Source of the DNA: Adiantum capillus-veneris
Lineage: Eukaryota; Streptophyta; Polypodiopsida; Polypodiales; Pteridaceae
DNA: 64,000 bases
Direction: 5' to 3'
Assembly: GCA_014529385.2 (NCBI GenBank)
Contig: CM043965.1
Span: 15,006,912 to 15,070,911 of the forward strand
Position numbers and translations under genes: made by a program. Under the pieces are notes generated by a model. The model searched no databases and was not told where the DNA came from. It worked only from the letters and a program-made list of their open reading frames with translations. This document shows, piece after piece, positions 1 through 10,580 of the stretch. The number at the start of each line of letters is the position of its first letter. Position 1 is the first letter of the stretch.

Positions 1-2156
1 GGAAATCCTAAAGTTGTCAATTTTGATGCATTATGCACATTGCTATTGCAATTTGCTTTCCCAAAAAAAAAGGACTAGACAGCGTGCAATTATTGCTGCT
101 CAAAGAAAAGGTGGTAACAATAATGCAGCCACTTCTCGTGGTTCTTCTACGAGTGGAAAATCACCTGTTCATAATGCTCTTGTGATAAGGGCAAAAAGAA
201 GATGCGTTGCCATTATTGTGAAGCTAATCACTTAATCAAGCAATGTCATGAGTTGAAGGCCAAAGAGGCTAAGAAGAAAGAGGCTGGTTCCACTACTAAT
301 GTTGTTTTCACTACAAATCCAACTATTGTTGAGTCTTCTATGAAAGGAGACTATGATGTTGATGTTGATGCAGAATAGGCTTTTAGTGCAGAGTGCACTT
401 ATAATCTTGTTTTCCATGATGAATGCATGTTAGTTGTTGCAGATTCACATGTGTGGTATTTTGATAATGGTGCTACAAATCACATTACCTCACATTGTGA
501 TTTATTCATCTCTCTTGAATTTGTCCCTCATGAGAATTTAGTTACTTGTGCAAACAATGCCTCTTTTCCGATTCAGGGAGTTGGAAAGATTGTGCTTACT
601 GCTGCAAATGGTAGTTCTTTCACACTTGTTGATGCACTTTATGTACTTGGGATCAAGAAGAATCTTTTATTTGCACTTGCTAGACTTGGTCTTGTAGTCA
701 AATTTGTGGATTACAGATGTATAGTACATGATCTCAGTTTCGGTGATGAAATTGTTGTATCTGGCATTCCATATCATGGGCTGTATCAGCTCACTTTGTA
801 TGACAAGTGTGGCAAAATTTTGCAAATGCAGTTGTGGATTCAAAGGCTATTTCAGATGCAAAACTTTGGCATGCACGTTTTGGTCATCTGAATTTTTTCA
901 GTTTGTTGCGTTTGCAAAAATCTAATATGGTTGCTTCTTTGCCGCCTCTTGAAGCACCTGTCAAACATGAAGGCTATATTTCGGGTAAGATGCAGCGTTC
1001 TAAGTTTCCAAAGGATGGTGTTGTTAAGTCCCCATGCATGTTGTTGCAGCTTGTGCATAGTGTTGTTTGTGGGCCCATGCAAACTCCATCCTTGGGAAAT
1101 TACCTTGACTTCGTGACTTTCATTGATGATTACTGCAGGCATGCATGGGTATTTCCGCTTAAATCAAAGTCTAAAGTATTTATGTGCTTCAAACAATTTT
1201 GGCTATGATCGAAAATGTCTTGAAATGTACTATGGGCACCCTCCGTTCCGATCGAGGGGGGGGGAGTATATGTCTCATGAATTTAATGGGTCACTTACAA
1301 AAATGGCACGATGTATGGTCAAAAGTGAAGCTTTTCCGCATTCGTTTTGGCTTGAGGCCATCATGTGTGCCACTTATGTACTTAATAGGTGTCCTACAAA
1401 AGCTTTGCATTCTATGAATCCATATGAAGCATGGCATGATAGAAAGCATTCTATTGAGCACGTGCGTGTTTTTGGATGTTTGGCATATGCTTTGGTGCCA
1501 CAAGTACAACGCAAAAAATTAGATGATAAGGCTATCAAATGTATTTTTGTTGGTTATAGTGCTGACATCAAAGGTTATAGGTTGTATCATCCACAAACAA
1601 AGCGTATTCTTGTTTCACGGGATGTTGTGTTTGTGGAAGATTCTATTCAGTCCTTGTTGGCATGTACTAGAGACAATAATGTAAGTTCACAGGACATTTA
1701 TGACACTTTGTGGCCTCTTTTTAGTGGTGGAAGTTTGTATGTAAATTCCAATGAGGCAAATGTACAGCCTATGGGGATTTCTGAAAATGTTACAAATCAG
1801 CCTATTACTGATGCAAATGTACATGATGTACTTGATGAGGAAAGGGCTAAAAATGAGCATGCTAGAGGTATGCCAAAATGGTTGGTGCATACATTGGGTG
1901 ACAGTAAATTGGATGCACCTTTTTCTAGTCGCACTCATTCAAGCTCTCGCCGTGTATCTTATGCATCAGATTAATATGCTTTGGCTGTGTCTAGCTTACA
2001 TGATGTTGAGGAACCTCTGTCTTTTGATGAACCACATAATTCAAAAAATTGGATGGCTGCCATTCAATCAAAATATAATGCACTTATAAAAAATGACACA
2101 TGGACTTTATGTGATTTGCCTCCTGGAAAAAAGGCCATTGGTACGAAGTGGATTTA
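1..2156 (+). pseudogene. Copia-A1 gag end, protease, integrase and start of reverse transcriptase (degenerate)
   Basis: Homologous to Copia-A2 from about 27517 onward. A zinc-knuckle remnant near 205-250 reads CHYC then H then C, with one residue fewer between C and H than in Copia-A2. The protease motif is DNGA near 463-474 (Copia-A2 has ESGA). A frameshift near 825 splits the GAG-pre-integrase region. Integrase motifs include GPMQTPSLGNY and the RSDRGG box near 1250. About 100 bp present in Copia-A2 (near 28850-28955) are missing near 1290; this removes the segment with the catalytic glutamate of the DDE triad. The frame continues to a TAA near 1972 and on to the Copia-C insertion, which cuts the KWVYK box of reverse transcriptase. 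Confidence 0.85.
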
Positions 2157-2348
2157 TGTTGGGGTATAAAGCCCAATGTGGTCGCCCAGGTAAGTGGGCA
2201 GGCCGCCAGGTATGTACACATATTCTTTTGTAAAAACCTAATAAGAACTCACTATGCTCTACACATTATAGTAGAGCGAGTTCACCATATCGTCGTGCTC
2301 TTCTTCTCGCACTCTCTCTCGCTTCGCACTTCCGCTCGTACTCCTTCA
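2157..2348 (+). repeat. Copia-C 5' LTR (192 bp)
   Basis: Begins TGTTGGGG, ends CCTTCA, and matches 7517-7708 over its full length. As a 5' LTR it would carry the promoter. I see no clean TATA box beyond a TATAAAG-like stretch at the very start. Confidence 0.93.
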
Positions 2349-2350
2349 AC

Positions 2351-2364
2351 TGGTATCAGAGCTC
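2351..2364 (+). other. Copia-C primer binding site
   Basis: TGGTATCAGAGCTC lies two bases after the 5' LTR. It is complementary to the 3' end of plant initiator tRNA-Met, the usual primer for minus-strand synthesis in plant copia elements. Confidence 0.88.
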
Positions 2365-3446
2365 AGATCGATGCTTGGGGCAGCACTACAGGAGGCTAGA
2401 GTCACCAGCTCAGATTGGAGTGAAATTCGACAGGCAAAGACACGGCCCCAAATATTGTGGGAAAGACCCGTAGGACTTGGTGTGCTCAGAATTTCATTCT
2501 TAGGTCATCTCGGTCACAGTTCGGCTTCGACAAAGTTCTGCGCAGGCCATTTTCGACTACGTGGTCTCAGCGGGTGCAGATCCGACTCTGCAAATTTGGG
2601 GTTTTCGGCCTACGACTACAGGTGCTGGGGATATCGACACTCCCAGAGTGTTGATTTGTGGCTGTCTACACATCGAAGGACGGCTCACAGTTCTTGGAGG
2701 CGTGTCACATACGACACGGGCGCATCTACACACAGATTGTAGGCGACATCCACTAGTTCATCAGGTAGCTTGTGTTTGCTGCTTGATATTCCAGATTTCA
2801 TCCTGACATTGCAGGTACTTCCACATGGGATGTATTGTCAGAGATGATGTATGTCTGTTGAGGGTTTGCTGCTGTGAGTCACGTAGCAAACAACCGCCAC
2901 AGCGGTTACAGCATACAGTGGGAAATTTGTGGATGTATGACTTTGTGGGAAGTCTATGTACTATCAGATTTACTGCAGCCTTTGTTGAGGGTCGAGTGAG
3001 GTTTTATTGAGCTGGGGGATTCTCGAATGTTGAGATCCTTTCGGTGATACAGGTCTTGGAGCGATCCCTCGAGCACCCTTAGATAGGCAGCTAGGATGTA
3101 TTGACTGTGAGTTAGACAGTTGGGATTGCATCTTTGCTTTACTGCTGTTGAGCCATTGTCGCAGTCTATGCTTACAGGACAGTGACAGGACAGTGAGAGA
3201 CAGTACAGGTGCAAGACAGGTTTACCCGCAGCTTACAATGTCAGAGAGACAGTGTTTTTTGAGTTGTTTTTTGGTCTGTTTCTGAGTACACCAGAGCCAT
3301 TTTACAAAGGAGACTCTGCCGAAATTTATGCAGAATCTAAAGCTTTCTTGGTTCATTTGACACGTTGATATTGGTTCAGAGGTCAGTTTACAGGGGAAAC
3401 TCTGCCGAATTTTTCCCAGAAAAGTAAACAACTGTGAAGCGTAGCT
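2365..3446 (+). other. Copia-C untranslated leader
   Basis: About 1.1 kb between primer site and gag start. Open frames here are short and resemble nothing I recognise. The region would hold packaging and dimerisation signals; none can be pinpointed. Confidence 0.6.
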
Positions 3447-3617
3447 ATGGCTGGATCACAGGACACTGCACTTTACAATATCAAGAAGCTGGATGGAACC
3501 AATTTCCCATTGTGGAAGAAGCAGATTTGTCACGTGCTGGTACAAAAGAAGCAAATAAAACCTATAAATCTCAAGGGGATAAAACCAGAAGATATGGACA
3601 AAGATTAATGGAGCGAA
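3447..3617 (+). pseudogene. Copia-C gag N-terminal segment, cut off by an in-frame TAA
   Basis: ATG at 3447 opens a frame starting MAGSQDTALYNIKKLDG, a typical copia gag start (LDGTNFPLWK motif). It is in phase with the long frame from 3618. A single TAA at 3606-3608 (between GAT and TGG) separates the first 53 codons from the rest. Downstream gag matches the family without a break, so this is probably one point mutation and not an authentic gag end. Confidence 0.8.
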
Positions 3618-6600
3618 ATGGATGATTTGGCACTTTCTACCATTATGCTGACTTTGGCAGAAAGCGTTTACTTCAATGTAGCAGACGAGATGTCGGCTTA
3701 TCAAGCATGGATAAAGCTGAGTGATATTTATGAGAAGCAGAGTGCAGCTTCACAGGTATACTGGCTTAAGAACCTTGTTGACTTGAAGATGAAAGAAGGG
3801 ACCCCTATGTCCAATCATCTAAATGAATTCAACACCATCTACAGTCAGTTGTCAGCTCAAGGTGTCAAGTTTGATGAACCTGTTAGAGCTATGTTCCTGT
3901 TGATCACATTGCCGGAAAGTTGGGACACTTTTCGCACAGCTTTGAGTAATTCTGCACCTCCAGATGGTTTGAACATAGCAGGTGTAGAAGGAAGTCTGCT
4001 TACTGAAGAAACCAATAGAAAGACAATGGACAAAGGCAAAGGAACAGCCTTAGTTGTCAGGGGAAGGACCAAAGAAAAGTACAAAGGTGGAAAGAGGAAT
4101 CAGTCTCGTAGCAAGTCCCGCAGTGCTAAAGGCAAGAGTGACATAGAATGCTACCATTGTGGCAAGAGGGGTCACATGAAAAGAGACTGCAGAGAATGGA
4201 AAGCAGAAAAAGGCAAAGAGAAAGCTGAAGACCATGGTGAGAAGAACAAGTACTCAGTGAAGATTCAAGAAATAAATGTGACAAACACTGTTGCAGAGGA
4301 TGACAGTCTAGTGTCAGGAGACATCTACTTCTTGAAGAATACAATGGACTCAGCTCTTCTTACAACATTTGATGGAAATGCACTGAGTGACTGGATTATA
4401 GACTCAGGGGCATCACTTCATGTGTCTCCAAACAAGGAGTGGTTTACCTCTTATGTGACCACTAAAGATCATGTTCGGCTAGGCAATGGGAAGACATGTG
4501 AGATCTTAGGTGTTGGAGATGTTCAATTGAAGTTTCAGAATGGCTCTTCTTTCACGCTGAAGAATGTGAGACATGTTCCCGCAATTACAAAGAGCTTGAT
4601 CAGCACAGGTTTACTTAATGATGCTGGCTACGTCACCACTTTTGGACAGAACATGTGGAAGATATCCAAGGGTTCTATGACAGTAGCACATGGAGTAAAG
4701 TCTGGAGGACTTTACATTATTTATGTATCAAATGTCTCTAAAAATGTAATCAAGGTATCCGAGCAGCCGAACGTTTCTTTGTGGCATAGCCGGTTAGGAC
4801 ATATGTCCAAGAAGGGAATGGAAATCTTGTCTCGTTCTGGTTATTTTCCTGGCTTTTCATTTAATGATTTTGAATTCTGTGAACATTGTCTGCATGGTAA
4901 GCAAACACAGCAGCCACATAAGCATAGAAGCAGTAGAAGAGATACACAGTTGGCACTTGTTCATAGTGATTTGTGTGGACCTATGCCTAACCTATCTCTA
5001 GGGGGAGCTTCTTACTTTATGACATTTATAGATGATTACTCGAGGAAAGTATGGGTTTACTTTCTCAAGCACAAGGATGAAGCGTTTAGTGTTTTCAAAA
5101 CATTTGTGACACTTGTGGAGAATCAGAGTGGCAAGAAGCATAAATGCTTACGCACTGACAATGGTGGAGAGTATGTTTCAAAGGCCTTTCAGGACTTTTG
5201 TGAGTCAAAAGGTATAAAACGTGAACTTACTGCTCCTTACAATCCTCCTCAAAATGGTGTTGCTGAGAGGATGAATAGGACCATACAAGAGAAGGTCAGA
5301 AGTATGTTGTCTAATGCACAGCTGCCAAATGGGTTTTGGGCTGAAGCTGTATCAACAGCTGTTCATCTTGTAAATAGATCTCCTAGCAAGGTTTTACAGA
5401 AGGATTCAGTGCCAGAGATGGTATGGTCAGGCAAAATGCCCTCATACAAGCATCTCAGAGTCTTTGGCTATGAGGCATATACTCATGTTCCAAAGGAATT
5501 TAGGAACAAACTTGAGCCAAAGAGTAGAAAGTGCATCTTTCTAGGCTATGGTAATTCTGGTGAGATGGGGTACAGACTTTGGGATCCCGAATCGAGAAAG
5601 GTTGTCCGCAGCAATGATGTTCACTTTAATGAATCCAAATATCATTCTAAACCAGAGAGGGTTGAGGAGATTAGAAGAGTTGTCTTCCAAGAAGATGGAC
5701 CTGCACGTGCAAGAAAAAATGTCAGGGCTCAAGAGGAGCAAGGACAGGATAGAGTGGAACCACAGGTTGTGGCTGAGCCTGAGCCACCTATTGTGCGTAG
5801 ATATGGACGTGTCACACGACCTCCTGATAGGTTTGTTCCATCTATGAACTATGTCATGTTGACTGATTGCAATGAGCCTTCATGTTACAAGGAAGCAGTG
5901 CAAATGAAGGACTCCAGGAATTGGCAATTGGCCATGCAGTCACAGATGACAGCTTTGCATAAAAACAAGACATGGAAGCTAGTTAAATTACCACAGGGCA
6001 AAAAGGCTCTACCTTGTAAATGGGTTTACAGGTATAAGATCACCGCTCATGATAGTCAGCCAAAGTACAAAGCAAGGCTTGTTGCCAAGGGATTTAAGCA
6101 AAAACAAGGCATTGACTTTGATGAAGTCTTCTCTCCGGTGGTCAAGATGACTACATTGAGATGCTTTCTTGCATTGGTTGCCATATTAGATTTGGTGTTG
6201 CACCAAATGGATGTCAAGACAGCGTTCTTGCATGGTGATTTAGATGTGGAAATTTACATGCAGCAGCCAGAAGGGTTTGTTGAGAAAGGCAAGGAAGATT
6301 GGGTATGCCAGTTGTTGAAGAGTCTTTATGGCTTAAAACAATCACCGAGGGCATGGTACCATAAATTCCACAAGTTTATGCTTTCTCAAGGCTACAAACG
6401 TAGTGAGTTCGATCACTGTCTATATACAAAGAAGGCTAAGGATGGTAGTTGGCTGATCCTTATTTTGTATGTGGATGACATGTTGATTGATGGCAAGCAC
6501 TTGGAAGAAATTTCAGCTTTGAAGTCAAAGATGGCAAAATCGTTTGACATGAAAGACATGGGTGAGGCAAGTCATATACTTGGTATGCGCATTGAGAGAG

Positions 6601-7427
6601 ACAGATCAAAGAAGTTGATTTGGTTATCTCAAACAGAGTATATTGACAAGGTTTTGCAACGTTTCAATATGGAGAAGGGAAAGGCACTGAGTGTTCCATT
6701 GCCACCATATGTGAAACTTAGCAAACAAGATTGTCCTTTGTCTGAGGAAGAACAGGCTGAAATGGATAAGATTCCATATGCGTCTGCAGTGGGTAGTTTG
6801 ATGTATGCAATGATTGCTACTCGCCCAGACATTGCATTTGCAGTGGGAGTAGTAAGTCGATACATGTCAAACCCAGGCAAGAAACATTGGGAGGCAGTGA
6901 AAGGAATATTGAGATACCTGAAAGCTACAAAGAGTATGCAAATATGCTATGGGAGTCAGGAGCTAAGTGTAAAGGGTTTTACAGACTCCAATTATGCACG
7001 TGACTTAGACAACCGAAGGTCTACGTCAGGGTATGTCTTTACATTGGCTGGTGGAGCAGTATCATGGCGTTCTAGATTACAAGATTGTGTTACTCAGTCT
7101 ACTACAGAGGCTGAATATGTTGCAGCATCAAAGGCATGCAAAGAATCAATTTGGCTTAATCGACTAGTAACAGATTTGGGAATCAAAGAAGAGATGCCTG
7201 TGTTATATTGTGATAGTCAAAGTGCTATACAATTGGCTCGCAATCCAGTTTATCACTCAAAGACAAAGCATGTGGATGTGAAGTATCATTTCATCAGGGA
7301 AATGCTCGAGGATAAGCAACTTCAGCTTGTCAAAGTTCACACCACAGAAAATCCTGCTGATCTACTTAGAAAAGGACTTCCCTCAGAGAGCTTTGCGCAT
7401 TTTCGCAAGCAGTTAGGTGTAGGGTAG
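3618..7427 (+). CDS. Copia-C gag-pol polyprotein (Ty1/copia)
   Basis: An open frame of 1269 codons. Visible parts with approximate residues: gag core of the UBN2 type (1-150); CCHC zinc knuckle CYHCGKRGHMKRDC (178-191); aspartic protease DSGAS (262); GAG-pre-integrase LWHSRLGH (389); integrase core with HSDLCGP (about 451), TDNGGEY (513) and NGVAERMNR (about 547), so all three acidic catalytic residues are present; copia C-terminal LGYGNSGEMGYRLW (about 645); reverse transcriptase from KWVYRYK (about 806) with YVDDM (951); RNase H with TDSNY (about 1123) and the STTEAEYVAA box. The polyprotein would copy the element through an RNA intermediate in cytoplasmic particles and integrate the cDNA. 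The natural start is probably 3447, upstream of the stop at 3606; the 3618 ATG is only the first Met after it. Confidence 0.93.
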   Translation: MDDLALSTIMLTLAESVYFNVADEMSAYQAWIKLSDIYEKQSAASQVYWLKNLVDLKMKEGTPMSNHLNEFNTIYSQLSAQGVKFDEPVRAMFLLITLPESWDTFRTALSNSAPPDGLNIAGVEGSLLTEETNRKTMDKGKGTALVVRGRTKEKYKGGKRNQSRSKSRSAKGKSDIECYHCGKRGHMKRDCREWKAEKGKEKAEDHGEKNKYSVKIQEINVTNTVAEDDSLVSGDIYFLKNTMDSALLTTFDGNALSDWIIDSGASLHVSPNKEWFTSYVTTKDHVRLGNGKTCEILGVGDVQLKFQNGSSFTLKNVRHVPAITKSLISTGLLNDAGYVTTFGQNMWKISKGSMTVAHGVKSGGLYIIYVSNVSKNVIKVSEQPNVSLWHSRLGHMSKKGMEILSRSGYFPGFSFNDFEFCEHCLHGKQTQQPHKHRSSRRDTQLALVHSDLCGPMPNLSLGGASYFMTFIDDYSRKVWVYFLKHKDEAFSVFKTFVTLVENQSGKKHKCLRTDNGGEYVSKAFQDFCESKGIKRELTAPYNPPQNGVAERMNRTIQEKVRSMLSNAQLPNGFWAEAVSTAVHLVNRSPSKVLQKDSVPEMVWSGKMPSYKHLRVFGYEAYTHVPKEFRNKLEPKSRKCIFLGYGNSGEMGYRLWDPESRKVVRSNDVHFNESKYHSKPERVEEIRRVVFQEDGPARARKNVRAQEEQGQDRVEPQVVAEPEPPIVRRYGRVTRPPDRFVPSMNYVMLTDCNEPSCYKEAVQMKDSRNWQLAMQSQMTALHKNKTWKLVKLPQGKKALPCKWVYRYKITAHDSQPKYKARLVAKGFKQKQGIDFDEVFSPVVKMTTLRCFLALVAILDLVLHQMDVKTAFLHGDLDVEIYMQQPEGFVEKGKEDWVCQLLKSLYGLKQSPRAWYHKFHKFMLSQGYKRSEFDHCLYTKKAKDGSWLILILYVDDMLIDGKHLEEISALKSKMAKSFDMKDMGEASHILGMRIERDRSKKLIWLSQTEYIDKVLQRFNMEKGKALSVPLPPYVKLSKQDCPLSEEEQAEMDKIPYASAVGSLMYAMIATRPDIAFAVGVVSRYMSNPGKKHWEAVKGILRYLKATKSMQICYGSQELSVKGFTDSNYARDLDNRRSTSGYVFTLAGGAVSWRSRLQDCVTQSTTEAEYVAASKACKESIWLNRLVTDLGIKEEMPVLYCDSQSAIQLARNPVYHSKTKHVDVKYHFIREMLEDKQLQLVKVHTTENPADLLRKGLPSESFAHFRKQLGVG

Positions 7428-7502
7428 TACATCACTTCTCTACATCTCTTGTATATTAGCTTGTATAGTAGCTTCTCTCACACTTAAAGTACCACATTGG
7501 AC

Positions 7503-7516
7503 TTTAAGTGGGAGGT
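7503..7516 (+). other. Copia-C polypurine tract region
   Basis: A purine-rich stretch (TTAAGTGGGAGGT) directly precedes the 3' LTR and is the expected plus-strand primer. The 75 bases between the pol stop and this tract hold nothing else I can name. Confidence 0.7.
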
Positions 7517-7708
7517 TGTTGGGGTATAAAGCCCAATGTGGTCGCCCAGGTAAGTGGGCGGGCCGCCAGGTATGTACACATATTCTTTTGTAAAAACCTA
7601 ATAAGAACTCACTATGCTCTACACATTACAGTAGAGCGAGTTCACCATATCGTCGTGCTCTTCTTCTCGCACTCTCTCTTGTGTCGCACTTCCGCTCGTA
7701 CTCCTTCA
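7517..7708 (+). repeat. Copia-C 3' LTR (192 bp)
   Basis: Same length and ends as the 5' LTR at 2157-2348. By eye five substitutions, three of them clustered near 7680-7683. Followed by the target duplicate GTTTA and the resumed Copia-A1 reverse transcriptase. Confidence 0.93.
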
Positions 7709-8551
7709 GTTTACAAGTTCAAACGCAAGCCAGATGGTGAGATTGATCGCTATAAGGCTCGACTTGTTCCAAAGGGTTATGCATAGTAAAAGTGCATAGA
7801 TTATGAAGAGACTTTTTCTCCCACTTGTCGTATGACTACTATGCATTTTCTATGTGCATTGCCAGGTCATTTTGGTTGGGATGTACATCAATCAGACATT
7901 GTTACTGCTTTCTTGAATGATGACATATTTGAGGAAGTTTATGTAACATAACCTCATGGTTTTTTCAATAAAGGACAAGAGGATAAGGTGTGCAAATGTA
8001 ACAAAGCTTTGTATGGGTTGAAGCAATCTCCTTGTGCTTGGTATGAGAAGGCTGACACTCATTTGGTCAAACGAGACTTTCGTAACAATCCAACAAAAAG
8101 CACATTGTATGTAAAGCGTGAGGATGATGTACTTCTCATTGTGGTTCTTTATGTGGATGATTTGCTGATCTTTGGACCAAATGAGAGACATATTGCTGAA
8201 TTTAAGGCTGATTTGAATGCTACTTTCAAGATGAAAGATTTGGGGTTGTTGCATCATTACTTGGGTATGCAGTTTAAGTAGTGTGATGGTGGTATTGCCT
8301 TGTGTTAAAAAAGTTATATAGAGACATTTTTATGTAAGTTTGGACTTGAAGATTGCAAACCTATTACCACTCCCATGGAAACAGGTTTGAAATTGAGTCT
8401 TCATGATATTGGTCATTTTGCATATATCACTCTTTATCAAACTGATGTTGGATGCCTCATTTATGTATGCAACATGAGGCCGGATATTCAATTCACAGTC
8501 TCACACGTCAGCAGATTCATGCATAGCCCAGGGTCTAAGAATTGGCAGGCG
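7709..8551 (+). pseudogene. Copia-A1 reverse transcriptase segment (degenerate)
   Basis: Resumes Copia-A1 directly after Copia-C with the FKRKPDGEIDRYKARLV block. Stops include TAG near 7785 and TAA near 7950. The stretch 7988-8281 stays open and has the copia core motifs LYGLKQSP and LYVDDLLI. It ends at the MHSPGS-like block near 8520-8535, where Gypsy-B1 is inserted. Copia-A1 keeps about 80 bases (near 8350-8430) that are missing from Copia-A2. Confidence 0.85.
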
Positions 8552-8912
8552 TGATACTGCCCTAATATATCAATGTCGGTCTATTTACTTTTGTATGTAA
8601 CTAAGGACGGGACCTTCGAACCTTAAGGGTGTTGTCACACCAATGGTTGATGCTTTAAGTGGGTTAGTTTTAGGCAAGTAGTTGTATGTTTTTTTATGTT
8701 GTCTTGCAGTTGGGGTGAGCAGTTAGTTTTTCTTTATGGAGTCATAGTGAGCTCGGTATTGTCTTGTAAGTTCTTATGTGTTGACGATTATGCAATAATA
8801 CAATACCTTCGCATGGTGTTCTTCATTATTCTCGTATGCAGTAGTGTAGTGTAATATGAAGTTTTATTGTGTACTTGTACTAAATTACTATTAGGGTGGT
8901 TAGCCCCTAACA
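8552..8912 (+). repeat. Gypsy-B1 5' LTR (361 bp)
   Basis: Starts TGATACTGCC and ends GCCCCTAACA. It has about 35 bp near its left end that are absent from the 3' LTR. A primer site candidate beginning TGGTGATCTTGC at 8917 follows; I cannot assign the tRNA. Confidence 0.85.
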
Positions 8913-8945
8913 CTTTGGTGATCTTGCAATCAATTTGAATTCAGC

Positions 8946-9239
8946 TTGAACCATTGGCAGTCAGGAATAAAGCAGGGAATTGATATGCAAGTGGACATAG
9001 ACCACCTGAGGGAATTCTGCAATTGGGTAACCCTGCAGGAAGAGTCTGAGGAGTATGCAACCAAATTCTTGGAGGAGTTCTTCCCAAATTTGCCAAGGAA
9101 AATCAAAATTGCAATTGCTAACAAGGTAGTTACTTCATTTTTACCTTTTGGGGCATGCAATTTACCTTCATGTTACAGTTTGTATGAAATGAAGGTGTTG
9201 GTACAGTATTTAAGACAGAAAAGAAGAAACCATGTATGA
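8946..9239 (+). CDS. Gypsy-B1 small 5' frame A (97 codons), unknown
   Basis: An open frame starting MNHWQSGIKQGIDMQ, soon after the 5' LTR. It is hydrophilic with acidic and basic clusters (EESEEYATKFLEEFF) and has no motif I recognise. Its stop overlaps the start of the next frame as ATGA at 9236-9239. It may be the N-terminal part of gag or a separate small ORF like the one upstream of gag in Ogre-type elements. The start is the first Met after the LTR. Confidence 0.4.
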   Translation: MNHWQSGIKQGIDMQVDIDHLREFCNWVTLQEESEEYATKFLEEFFPNLPRKIKIAIANKVVTSFLPFGACNLPSCYSLYEMKVLVQYLRQKRRNHV

Positions 9240-9511
9240 GTGGGTCAGGGCAAGGGTCCAATTTACCACAACACTCATATGGCACAAGGTTTAGACTGAG
9301 GAGAGAGTTTGCTGCAAGGGGAAGACAAGAAGAAGAGTCGAGTGGTGATGACCAAGAAGAACCTGTAAGAGGGCTTGCTGCAGGAGAAGAAACTGTTGGG
9401 GCGGGGATTGAACTGCAAGAACCTAAACACAGGCTGCAGGAGATCCCACCTACAAACCAAGGAGTCCAACAAACAAGTCCTCCCACAGAGACCCACTTTT
9501 GGGACAATTGA
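9236..9511 (+). CDS. Gypsy-B1 small 5' frame B (91 codons), low complexity, unknown
   Basis: Starts MSGSGQGSNLPQHSYGTRF and is rich in Gln, Glu, Arg and Gly. It overlaps the preceding stop by ATGA. No known domain is visible. It may be a disordered N-terminal region of gag, shifted out of phase with the gag core that starts near 9640. Confidence 0.35.
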   Translation: MSGSGQGSNLPQHSYGTRFRLRREFAARGRQEEESSGDDQEEPVRGLAAGEETVGAGIELQEPKHRLQEIPPTNQGVQQTSPPTETHFWDN

Positions 9512-9639
9512 TTAATGTACTGCTCACTCAGACAATTTTAAGGGCAAGAAGACAATTGCAGTTTTTACCATCAAGAACATGTACTTTACCTTTCAATCCA
9601 CTCCTAGTAAGAGTACTCAAAACACTTCCAATACCTCCA

Positions 9640-10322
9640 ATGGCTGCACCAAATCCCAAAGTGGGCGCGAAAAAGTTCAGCGGGAAAAAGTCCCAAGATG
9701 CTGACAGCCACACTGGTCAGTTTCAAACAAGGTGGTCTGCAAGTGGTTATCAGAAGTACATTCGGCTGTAGTGAAGAAAGAGCATTTTACAGCAACACCG
9801 TAGGGTAAGGCCATGGATTGGTTCTTGTAGTATGGCATGGCAGCTTTTGCTGATTATAATGATTTGAGGCAGAGATTTTTATTAAGGTTCAGGGAGGATA
9901 AAACACCTAAAGACATTTTGAAGAAGTTGAGGAAATTGAAGCAAAAAGATTTGTTGGTTAAGGATTATGCACAGAAGTTCAGAAACTTGAATAATAGGTT
10001 GGAAGCAGCACAACAACCTTCTATGAAGCAATTGGGAGACTATTTTTGTAAGGGACTCAAAAAGGAGTTCAAAAGTGCAGTAAGAGGGAGACCCCATTAG
10101 CAAATGCACAGGATTTTACTGATTTGGTGGAAGCAACTGCAAGAGCTGAAAGAAGATATGGAGGTAAGGCAGAACTAAAGGAGAAGAAGAAGAAGAAGAC
10201 TGAGGATTCAGACTCAAAGTTAGAAGAGTCAAAGTCAGAAACTAATGATTCAGATCAGGATACTGAAGTTGATATTGATAGTGATGAGGAGGAAGATTGG
10301 TCAGAAAAGAAGAAGAAGCAGA
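9640..10322 (+). pseudogene. Gypsy-B1 gag core, first part
   Basis: After MAAPNPKVGAKKFSGKK the frame is broken near 9770, then 9837-10100 carries a retrotransposon gag core (DLRQRFLLRF, then LRKLKQKDLLVKDYAQKF, then LGDYFCKGLKKEFKSAVRG), matching the usual pattern of a Phe-Arg segment, a Lys-Gln segment and a GL-x-E segment. A frame change near 10100 leads into a Lys/Glu/Asp/Ser-rich linker (10124-10322). The CACTA element interrupts the frame after a poly-Lys-Gln stretch; the frame resumes at 26181. Confidence 0.75.
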
Positions 10323-10580
10323 CACTACAACACGTCACACAGAAATCGGCGCAGGTACCGACGAAATAAAGCTAGTTTTAAAAATAAAAAGTGTTGAAAT
10401 AGGCCTCGGAAGAGACGCCGGTTTCATAGCATCAGCAACGTAACGTCGGAACAAGCTTCAAAATAATCATCGGAATGCACTACAAAATAAGCATTGGTAT
10501 TTCTATAGCATATTCCGATGTTGATTTAAAAGAATGTATCGATGCTTATACCGTATACTGTAACCAAACCTGCAAAATTT

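Larger units (their letters stand above)
2157..7708 (+). mobile_element. Copia-C: nearly intact Ty1/copia retrotransposon
   Basis: The 5552-bp element starts TGTTGGGG and ends CCTTCA, with 192-bp LTRs that differ at about five positions by eye. The flanks are ATTTA (2152-2156) and GTTTA (7709-7713), a 5-bp target-site duplication with one change; Copia-A2 has GTTTA at the equivalent site. Internal parts in order are a tRNA-Met primer site, a leader of about 1.1 kb, gag, protease, integrase, reverse transcriptase, RNase H and a polypurine tract. The element sits inside the reverse transcriptase region of Copia-A1. High LTR identity and a long open frame point to a recent insertion. Confidence 0.95.
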
